DNA of 64,000 bases, from contig OX424564.1 in the NCBI GenBank assembly GCA_949152475.1, forward strand, positions 5,208,001 through 5,272,000, read 5' to 3'. The notes beneath the pieces are model-generated. The model did no database searches and was not told the DNA's origin. It saw only the letters and a list, made by a program, of their open reading frames with translations. Source of the DNA: Terebella lapidaria (lineage: Eukaryota; Annelida; Polychaeta; Terebellida; Terebellidae). The position numbers were made by a program, and so were the translations under genes. How positions within the stretch are numbered: the first letter of the stretch is position 1; every line of letters starts with the position of its first letter. Positions 56,049-64,000 of this stretch are shown here, piece by piece.

Positions 56049-57100
56049 AAATTAGATTTCAGAAAGAACGACGTCGGAAATAAATGATCCCAAAAATTCC
56101 AGACACTCTGTGATGCGACCATGCGGCAAGTATAGCAAGACAAAATCCGCTCCAAAAGATCCCGCAGTCTGGTCGAGCCATTGTCCCGGTCATGTTACCC
56201 GATAGAAAGAAGCTGATCATGGGAGCCTTCTCTCGTCATCCCCGCCCTCGACTTCCTGTCCCATGCCAGGCTGTCAGGCTACAACAGGCTGCTGCTTCAA
56301 GCCACTGGTCTAGAGGCGCTTGTGGCGGAGTCCACAAGTTTTTTTCCCTGTTCGTTCTTCTGCCTGCAATACCGTCGTTACTTGCTGCCCCGGAGGCAGG
56401 CTCCCTTGGATCCTCAGTCATATCTGACTGTGACTTACCATGCTCGATGGATCACTAGCCGGAATAGATGGGTTGGTCGAACGTACGGGATGGGGATGTG
56501 TTTATGTGGGCGCTCTCTCGTGGAGGAGATTAGTTGAGCACTGAAGGAGCCACCGACTGCCACGTCGGCCAGGGCTGTTATGTCACTGGGGGATATAACA
56601 ATGGCACGTCATCCTGGGATATATGTGTGCGCAGTGCGAGAAAGAGAGGGAGCTAAAGCAAGATCGATTGAGCATGATCGCCGGGGTATTGTTGATGCTG
56701 GCGGATTGACAATGCTGGATTAATTTCCAATTGGATATATTTGTATGATTATGCAATGCTATCGATTTCTTACAAGTTTGATTCAAGTTTGATGAGAGAC
56801 TTTGTATTTCGATGTTTGTAGATATAGTACAAGAACGTTCTGTTTGCAGAGTTTGATCTTTAGAAACAATTCCAGTCGCAATTCATCCTCCACAATAAAC
56901 TGTGAATCATTATCATAAAGAATTGTTTTTGTTAGATTAACAGTTAATTAGTTTGATTTTCTCTAAAGTATCACAATATATCATATATGTATGTATATGC
57001 GAAATTCAAGGCGAGATATTGCAACGAACATTCATAGTCGTAAAAGCTGGCGACTACGGAGTCTCATTCTACGAGGTATCTCAGATTACAAGTGATTGTG
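56049..57100. other. Unassigned segment, present only in duplication copy 1
   Basis: Begins with a moderately GC-rich stretch (56,120-56,560) and becomes AT-rich. Overlapping frames of 60-88 codons on both strands show no domain. It could include upstream sequence of the candidate gene at 57,380. No second copy lies in the window. Confidence 0.3.
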
Positions 57101-57379
57101 GAGAATCTTTTAGTTGTGTGGACCACGAGGCATGCACACACAGGACCACAACCGCTTGCATGGCTTCAAGGTCTGAGCATTAGTTATTATTCCCGATGTG
57201 TTTTGAGCATGTTATCAGCTTCAAATATCTCTTTTTGAGGTGGAATGCTTCATACCAGGTACAGTTTTGTTCGCAGTTTCTTATGGATAACTTCAGGCCC
57301 TCTTATTGTGGATTATGAATGCAGATTATGATACGTGGTATTTGGTCATGCAATGGATAGCGATTGGAGATAGGATATA

Positions 57380-58021
57380 ATGGCTCAGACAGGAAGCAGC
57401 ATGGATAACATACAGCACTCTCCTGCCGTGGAGGAATCTAGTATTACACACAGTCACGATAGTGACACCACTGATCTCAGCACCTTGCCAACACTTGCAA
57501 TTCCAGATACAAGGGTGCTGACGCGTGCCAGAGCTGATTCCACTCCGGACGACAGCAGACTATCGTCCTTGTGTGGCTTGCCCCTCAGAGCACCTTTCGG
57601 GGCACCTGTCAAGCCTTTAGTCAGAAATAAACCCGAATACGACCGTTCGTTATCTCTACCCTCAATCCACGTCGAGGGACTGAATCCGACCTATCCCATT
57701 CTCCTTGTGTCCCCACCAGAAACAACTAAGAAAGACCTTGTATCTCAGGAATCATCTAGCTCACCCTGTCATAAATGTGGTGGGCGACGGAGTAATGTAT
57801 CCACTTCAATAGCTAATGTTTCGGAGAGGCGTCATGTCAATGGGCAGATCACCGGGATATTGCATGACAGTACAGCACAGGCAGGAGGCGGCACATCTCA
57901 GGGAGCTAATTGTCTAAGTCTACAACACCTTCATGATGGTGACGGGAGCCAGCGGAGTGATGAGAAGTCATCTGAGACAAGCCACAGCCCCAAATGGTGC
58001 CGCTGTAAACGAAAAGTCTCG
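57380..58021 (+). CDS. Candidate host gene, exon 1 (unknown protein)
   Basis: An ATG frame of 214 codons (MAQTGSSMDNIQ...) ends in KWCRCKRKVS at a strong donor (CG|GTGAGT, 58,022). The protein is Ser/Thr-rich and apparently disordered, with two small Cys motifs, CHKCGGRR (about residues 131-138) and WCRC (about 207-210). No known domain is recognised. The last ~55 codons have a counterpart at 61,380-61,530 (TGILHxST..., SETSxxxKWCRCK) that stays alignable in frame. The frame itself continues 17 codons past the donor to a TAG. It could also be part of an unrecognised repeat. Confidence 0.4.
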
Positions 58022-58512
58022 GTGAGTGACAAAAATGGACCATGCTTTTTATACATCGTCATCAAATGTCTCTAGGTTACGATAACAAAAAGTAGCTTCT
58101 GCGATGTTGCTCTAGAAAATGTGAGTTTGAGAGTCCTTCTACTCACCATCTCAATATTGTTCTAGTGGATGTTTGAATGTTACCCCAGATCGCCATTATG
58201 GCCACTCACGGACACCCTCGAAATTCCTCAATGATTGTTTACTCGCATTAGCGTTTTCCTAGTGGTGTTAGAATGATAATGTATGGGAATATGAGGCTTA
58301 ATGCTAATAGCTAATAGACACACGAGAGTGTATGAAGAATGTAAAGTCAATTGGGATGGAGATGTTTGCAACAGTTCCCAAATGAGAACTACTGAGTGGA
58401 TGGAGCCCAGGCAAAACGGACAATAGCACTCAGCTGTAGCTTCTAAGTGTTCCATGATATAATACGGAGCAAAGTAAACTTGTTATGCTATTTTATATTG
58501 TTGTTCAGCCCA

Positions 58513-58700
58513 GGTACTCGACAGTCCTTTGAGAATGATCCCTCGTTGTGTTGCTTTTGGGTCCGATGCAACTACTAGCCAGTATAGGAAGTATAAATAT
58601 ATAAAAGATCTCACCCCTGGAACGTTTGACAGCAGTCGGGCATGTATCAAACCAAACATTACCATGGTCATTGGAAAGGTTTTCTGCTGCTTTTTACGAT
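58513..58700 (+). CDS. Candidate host gene, possible exon 2
   Basis: After a pyrimidine-rich acceptor (TTGTTGTTCAGCCCAG|GT) a frame in the same phase as the end of exon 1 reads VLDSPLRMIPRCVAFGSDATTS...FDSSRACIKPNITMVIGKVF and stops after a few codons. The duplicate at 61,890-62,020 encodes RCVDFGFG...FDGSHVCIKSNITKT, with the frame kept and differences concentrated between the two blocks. That supports coding. The exon end is uncertain (a weak donor follows GGAAAG at 58,680). Confidence 0.35.
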
Positions 58701-58809
58701 GATGCACGAGTCAGTGGTTGCCAAATGTGTGACCTCACTTTACCATGTCACTTCATGATCGATTATCTAGGGTGCTACCAAATTCCTAGCAATATGTCCG
58801 CTGCCTGAA

Positions 58810-60090
58810 AGCCACTTGTAGTGTCATGGGCCCCGACGTAACGATAAACGTGAAAGTTTAACTCTAATCAATAACTATGAATTATCCATTTCTCTCGTTC
58901 TATGACATGGTACATTCCTGACGAATTCCTCCTGAATTGCTCCATCCAACAGTATTGAATTTTTAAAACATTTACCTTAAACGAATAACACTGAGGCACC
59001 ATGAAATTAGCCACTGGCACATTCAATTTACCAAACATTTCATGGAGTGATAGTGTTTCACACTTATAATTATAAAATATTATAATTATTATTATATGCC
59101 TACGAAAATGCTACAATGGATCACACAGAGTGCAAATAAGCTAAGATTATTATTACCTATAATAATCTTCCCCTACCAATTTTTTTCGCATAATATCCGA
59201 TGAAATGAGAATGAGAAGCTGATAATTGTTTCCGACACCCCCTCCATGGTTGAATGTTGCTGATAAAATGTCACCACGAAAAATCACAATGGAAGCCGCC
59301 ACAGATTATATGATCTATGGTCTATATCAACGTATCGCTCACAGCGGGCACCTGCTCGACATCCAACCCTGAGCACTATTGATCAAGTGGCAGCTATCCA
59401 GATAAACACAATACCCATGGGCCATGATAGATAATGTGATAAATTAGAATCCAGGCCGTTCCTGGGGATACCAATGAAAGCACCCATTGTTTTGACTTTG
59501 ATCATTATTGATGTTTACTTCAGCTCGACAGTGGCCCCCAATTATGTCTATTGTTGTTGCCTTTCATGTGTATCACATTGGTTCGATGTACATGTATGTA
59601 ATACTTGTTGCAGGTGAATCAAGCGCATTTAGAGTTTTTTCTCCATTTTTGGTATATGAATAATATTCTACCCTGAAAACACCATTTTTTTTCCATGGAC
59701 AAGGCCGAAGTATCGCCTTTATTAGCATAATAGAAATCATCAGGTGATTGATGCTGTCCGCTCGATGACGTTCATTAGCATAACTCTAACAATTGCAGCA
59801 TCAGCAAACCAGAGAATAGTTCAAAAGATTCATCCATTTTTCTTGGTGTTAGCCAATATTTTCGTATTAAGGTACTGGTCCTGTGTGTAATAACACATAT
59901 GCTATGATTGATATCAAGCCTGTATCTTGATATTACAAAGCTAATTTTTTATTTGTGACCCGCTATAAGTGTTCAGTAATTTGTTTGTTGTGAACTATTT
60001 GTTCACAGTTCAGCGTTTGACATTTACTGATATATTGATTGTGTTTGAGATAAATATTAAGGAATAAAAGATATTATATTAAGGTATAAA
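58810..60090. other. Non-coding segment
   Basis: AT-rich. The part to 59,510 belongs to duplication copy 1 (TGTCACCACGAAAAATCAC and GCGGGCACCTGCTCGACATC recur near 63,270 and 63,360). Beyond that I see no gene or repeat with a second copy in the window. Confidence 0.4.
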
Positions 60091-60690
60091 AAGGTATAAA
60101 ATAACCCCGGGCCCCAATAATGTGAAACTAATGTTATAGATATAAGGCAAAACTAATGTTTCCCGATTTGAGTCATATCTGGGTAGTCATTGGACAAGAT
60201 GACCCAGTTGGGAAACTGGGCAATCTTCCAAGTTTGAGACTGATGACGCCTCTGGGAATGCCACCAACATCGCGTATTCTAGTGCACGATATTGTGTTAG
60301 TGTATTGGAAAGTGTAATAGGAATATCAATTTGTCATAACACATTTATGTAAGTTTCTTATAGTGTAAGTTTACATTTTTTTGCCGTCTTTATTAGTTGA
60401 TAAGTATCTACGTTTTCGAGGCCATGCGTAATTCAGTCACTAGGATTTGCATTGGTCTCTCGGCAGTCTTATTAACTACCGTTGCTTCTGTTATATTGGC
60501 CATGTATGATCAATAGTTATTATATGTTTTATTCTTAATATGTCTGCATATGGTACATAAGCTATCTACTAACTATGTTCAAAATTTTATAAGTTTAAGT
60601 AAATGTTCACAATGTTCACAAATATGTAAGTACATGTAATTTATGTTAAGGCTGTCGAATAAACATTATTTTATTCTATTCTATTCTAAC
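60090..60690 (+). mobile_element. Possible retroelement 3' end with TTCTA tail
   Basis: The segment ends in GTCGAATAAACATTATTTTATTCTATTCTATTCTA, a polyadenylation-like AATAAA followed by a short pentamer repeat, as in many LINE and SINE 3' ends. It interrupts the collinearity of the two duplication copies. No coding remnant was identified. Confidence 0.3.
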
Positions 60691-61349
60691 ACAAGCATCT
60701 TTTTCGGATTGTATACTGTACTGACTCCTGAATGCCTGGTGTGCAGGAAGGAATAGAATAGAATGGAGGAAGGAAGGCAGATCAAAACCAGTAATTGGCA
60801 CAAAAGGATGTGTGCAAGTATGAAGGTGTGTATGAATTCAAGAAATTTCTGATCATCTCAGCCATAGTATACAAACGCCCCAAAACTGATCAAGCAATTG
60901 AGCAATCCATTTTCAGTGTGGATACCAAGGCTGTAGCGAAGGTTCCACTTATGTTGTTCCCTTGATATACACTGTTACCAATCCAAAGTTCTGTCATCAC
61001 ATGATGCAATTTATTGCCCCTCTCCCCAGTAAAAACGATCTTTGGTGATGTTAATCGGTCATTTCGCAGACTTCAAGGTGTTATTGTGATGTAATGGTGA
61101 TTGGAACCAGATGGTTACATCGTTGTTGTTTCGTTATTAGACAAATTGATTATTAACTGAGCCAGGTGAGAACCATTGTTTAATCATCACCCAATAACAA
61201 GGTGAGACGTACAAAAAATAAATACGAAGTCACCTCTGGGTTTTTTTCCTTTGCCTTGTATCAACCTAGAGGTATGCACGCGCACGACACTCAGAGCCTG
61301 TATGGCTTTAGGCCAGACCAATAGCTATTCTTTCCGTGTGTTTAAAAAA

Positions 61350-62020
61350 CGTAATGAAATTAATTGTCGCAGTTTTGTGGTATAACAGGCAGACCACCGG
61401 GATATTGCATGGCAGTACAATTAGCTATAAGGGGAAACATTGTTTGCTGCTGCACCTCTCTGAGGACTGAAGTTTACAGAGTGACGAGAATTTATCTGAG
61501 ACAAGCCAGACCCATAAGTGGTGCCGCTGTAAGTATCCATAGGTGACAAAAATACACCATTATATCTTTATACATATACATTGTCATCGAATGACGCTGA
61601 GAAAAAGCTGATTCAGCGTTATTGTTCCCAGAAAATGTGAGTTTGAGAGACCTATCTACTCGAAATTACTTAATATACGTCGCTTAGATGAGAATATGAC
61701 GCGTAATACTTACATCTAATAGACATATAAGAGTGTATTGAGAGTGTCTGATATAAAGTCACTTGAGATGGATATATTTGCAACAGCTCTGGAACAGGAA
61801 CTATTTTGTGGATGGAGCCTGGGCACAAACACTTTTATGCAATTTTATCTTCCTGTGTGCCCTCAGGGAATTCAAATGTCTGCCCAGGAGGAACCGCCGC
61901 TGTGTTGATTTTGGGTTCGGTGGCCCAGCCCAGGAAATATGTATTTTCAAAAGAAAATTTGATGGCAGCCATGTGTGTATCAAATCGAACATTACCAAGA
62001 CCATTGCAATAGTATTTTAG
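61350..62020 (+). pseudogene. Decayed duplicate of the candidate gene
   Basis: The exon 1 counterpart (about 61,380-61,530) reads TTGILHGST...SDENLSETSQTHKWCRCK with in-frame stops, and most of the N-terminal part is missing. The exon 2 counterpart reads RCVDFGFGGPAQEICIFKRKFDGSHVCIKSNIT and ends at TAG 62,018-62,020. Exon 1 is dead, while the exon 2 frame is still open. Confidence 0.45.
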
Positions 62021-62436
62021 TGACATTTGTAATGGAATTATTGTAGAATGATGTATGATTCGGTTGTGGCCTGTTGTGTGACCTCACTCTCCACCCCGCC
62101 GAATTATGATCGATTCCCTAGGGTGCCACGTAATTGCTCACCATATGTCAGACGCCCAAAAGCCAGTCAGTATGCCCCAGACGTCTACATGGAGATAAAC
62201 AGAATAGTTTAACCCCAATCAACAACAATGGAATACCCATTTATCTTATTCAAATCCCGGGAACTTTACTCTGGAATCCCTTTGAAGCCATCTCACACAT
62301 AGTTTTGAATTTGTTCAATATTCGTCTGAAACGAAGGGCACTCACCAAAACATTCAAAACATATTAGTGTATTGATAATAATATATTCATTATCAGTGCC
62401 GCTTATTGTTCTACTACTACTACGGGAAGTGGAATA

Positions 62437-63200
62437 GACGTGGAATCAATACCCAGTATTAAGTGTTCCGAGCAAACAAAACAGGGTCCGTTATCCATCT
62501 CAAAGTCCGGGGACAGAAAGTCATATCAGGCATACGAAGTGAGAGAAAACAAAACTGACAGGGAAACTCATGAACCCCCAAAAATGGCCATTAGGAGGTG
62601 AAATCAGGTGTTCCGGAAAGAGTGAGCATTTCCTGCCACACTAGTGGAACCCGTCATGAATTTCCCAATATTAACATGAAAATAGATCTAGTTGCATGGC
62701 AGACATGGATTTGCTGTATTTATCAACCAGATCATGATGACGTCCATAGAATTTCTTAAACGCAGCTATAAGTCTTGGCATAACAAATCCTTGTCGCAGC
62801 AGTTTAGAGACTAGCTGGGCATTTCGATAGACAAAGTCCTCATATTTGCAACTAGCTCTGGAATAGCGTATACGTTGAGAAACAAACACACCATATGCCG
62901 GTGACATAGGAATGTTGCTGCTTAGAAAAGGGAAATTGACTATGGAAAAATTGAAATCATCACGTTTGTCATATAATCTAGTTGACAGGTTAGAATCAAT
63001 ATCAATCTCCAGCCTCAGGTCTAGATAGTTGGAAAAATTAGCGGAGTCTGTAGTATCCTTAATTTCAAGTTCCTTAGGATATATGACATCCAAATAATCA
63101 CCAAACTTAGGATTATTTAGTGACAGTACATCATCTATGTATCGGAAAGTGAAATTAAAATTACATGTTAGTTTCTTAGAACCTCCTCGTTGTATTAAAT
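62437..63200 (-). mobile_element. Penelope-like element, 5'-truncated copy
   Basis: 3' UTR (62,437-62,670) plus the last third of the RT, very similar to 34,108-34,860. The 5' break lies near 63,180-63,220, where duplication copy 2 sequence (GAGAAGCTGATGTTTTTTC) resumes. There are no terminal repeats. Truncation of this kind is typical of target-primed reverse transcription. Confidence 0.8.
62671..63190 (-). pseudogene. Penelope-like RT, C-terminal fragment with intact YIDD
   Basis: Reads KLTCNFNFTFRYIDDVLSLNNPKF to KKFYGRHHDLVDKYSKSMS and TGA. The open frame extends upstream to 63,243, but the first ~18 codons (MKKHQLLEIF...) come from flanking DNA. Motif C is intact here, unlike the longer copy at 34,341, but motifs A and B are missing, so the fragment cannot be active. 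Confidence 0.8.
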
Positions 63201-63517
63201 TGCATACAGATTGGAATATTTCGAGAAGCTGATGTTTTTTCATGTGGTCTCCAGGGTTGAATGTCGCAAATAAATTGTCACCAAGAAAAATCAGATGTGA
63301 AGCTAGCTGCCACTAATCTACATACATGTATCTGGCCTATCAGAGCGTATCTCTGACAGCGGGCACCTGCTCAACAGACCAGCCAATCCCGAGCAAGTAC
63401 TATTGATCAAGTGGCTGCTATCTGCTATCGCCACCGATAATGTCACCAATTAAAATCCATAACAGGATATTGACGAAAGCCCCCATTATTCTGAATTTGA
63501 TCATTTACTGATTTTTA

Positions 63518-63594
63518 GGTTACCGGACCTATGGTCCGATAACCTATTGGCATGGCGTTGCGTCCGTCGTCTGTCGTCCGTCGTCCGTCGTCGT

Positions 63595-63629
<35 letters not shown>

Positions 63630-64000
63630 CACATTTTTATCTTTTTTGTTTACGGGCGAATTCTTCTGAAATTTTGCACAAAAATACTTAAAAATAATTC
63701 AGGAAGGAGGTATTTTTTAGTTTTTTGATTTTCGCATTTTTTTGAAAATGGCGGCCGTTTTCGACGAAAAATGCCTGATTTTGGACTTTGGTGGCCATTT
63801 TCTCAAAATCTGTTCAGTAACTTTTTTTCTTTTTGATACATAACACTCCTCATATGTACCCTTATGATGTCTATAAATTTCGTTGCGCTTGAATCGCTCG
63901 AAGTGGGCCATTTTGGCCCAAACTCGGCCCAAATGGGACTTTCCCATGTTAAATTCTCCTATGCTTTATAATGGGACACATTATGCCTAATATCTCACTT
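63518..64000. mobile_element. Start of an unidentified repeat element with terminal palindrome
   Basis: Begins AGGTTACCGGACCTATGGTC and can fold into a 12-bp hairpin (GGTTACCGGACC / GGTCCGATAACC, one mismatch). A GTC-rich microsatellite and AT-rich sequence with ATGGCGGCC-type blocks follow. Collinearity with duplication copy 1 (near 59,510) stops exactly here, which shows insertion. The right end is outside the window. Confidence 0.55.
63557..63629 (+). repeat. GTC/GTCC microsatellite
   Basis: Irregular GTCCGTC units pass into a perfect GTC repeat of about 10 units, just inside the palindromic end of the repeat that starts at 63,518. Confidence 0.85.

Larger units (their letters stand above)
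51880..59510. repeat. Segmental duplication, copy 1
   Basis: Collinear blocks recur in 60,930-63,520: TTGATATACACTGTT (51,900), the GGTGTTATTGTGACGTAA / ATCATCACCCAATAACGAGG block (52,720-52,840), the candidate gene region (57,120-58,800) and GCGGGCACCTGCTCGACATC (59,345). Copy 1 additionally contains the PLE-repeat dimer (52,003-52,705) and about 4.2 kb (52,880-57,100) absent from copy 2. Confidence 0.7.
60930..63520. repeat. Segmental duplication, copy 2
   Basis: Follows copy 1 in direct orientation with many substitutions and small indels. Between 61,215 and 61,270 it lacks about 4.2 kb of copy 1 (PIF/Harbinger, 379-bp duplication and neighbours). It has its own PLE insertion (62,437-63,200) and is cut on the right by another repeat at about 63,518. 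Confidence 0.7.

Noticed and set aside
56192..56537. Coding exon in the GC-rich part of 56.1-56.6 kb
   Set aside because: Open frames on both strands of similar length, no domain, no duplicate to test frame conservation.
60200..60320. Possible short exon around GGGAAACTGGGCAATCTTCC
   Set aside because: Too short, no splice context I can defend, and not present in the duplication partner.
61801..62026. Minus-strand frames opposite the duplicated exon
   Set aside because: No conservation of frame with 58,483-58,707 on that strand beyond the antisense of the plus-strand match.
1..64000. Bacterial features such as operons, ribosome binding sites, CRISPR arrays or rho-independent terminators
   Set aside because: All recognisable coding content is eukaryotic transposon protein; the tandem repeats lack the repeat-spacer pattern of CRISPR.

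Overview
The window is animal nuclear DNA, most likely from a marine invertebrate. The evidence is the mix of repeat families: Ty3/gypsy, Penelope-like, LINE, PIF/Harbinger, Helitron/Pif1-type helicase relics, MITEs and satellites. There are also AT-rich intergenic DNA and a candidate gene with spliceosomal introns. I cannot name the species. I saw no rRNA, tRNA, CRISPR array or bacterial-style operon.

Layout. 1-630 is the 3' end of a LINE, and 733-972 is the 3' end of a Penelope-like element (PLE). From about 1,150 to 49,850 the backbone is a tandem array of a roughly 4.2-kb non-coding unit. The two outermost units are diverged and three inner ones are closely alike (about 5,220-17,480). A fifth has been stretched from about 4.3 kb to 30.6 kb by three separate insertions: a 4.0-kb long-TIR element with a decayed Helitron/Pif1-type helicase (18,229-22,242), a PLE (23,060-39,761) and a 5.5-kb TIR element carrying two satellite arrays (40,548-46,064). 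The PLE is itself hit twice. A young full-length Ty3/gypsy element (23,113-33,857) sits in one of its terminal repeats, and a scrambled second gypsy element (about 36,345-39,110) sits in its reading frame.

The young gypsy element is the best-preserved unit. It has 735-bp LTRs with one difference between them, a 4-bp target duplication with an empty-site paralogue elsewhere in the window, a primer-binding site fitting tRNA-His, gag with a zinc knuckle, and pol with protease, RT, RNase H and integrase. A textbook -1 frameshift signal (GGGAAAC plus a 12-bp stem) lies directly on the gag stop codon.

49,851-64,000 holds a 550-bp MITE, a dimer of PLE terminal repeats, a PIF/Harbinger transposon inserted in one half of a 379-bp tandem duplication, and a diverged segmental duplication (about 51,880-59,510 versus 60,930-63,520). 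The duplication carries a small unrecognised candidate gene (57,380-58,700) and its decayed copy, then a truncated PLE and the start of another repeat.

Apart from that candidate gene I see no convincing host gene. The window reads as a nested transposon graveyard with one element that looks recently active.
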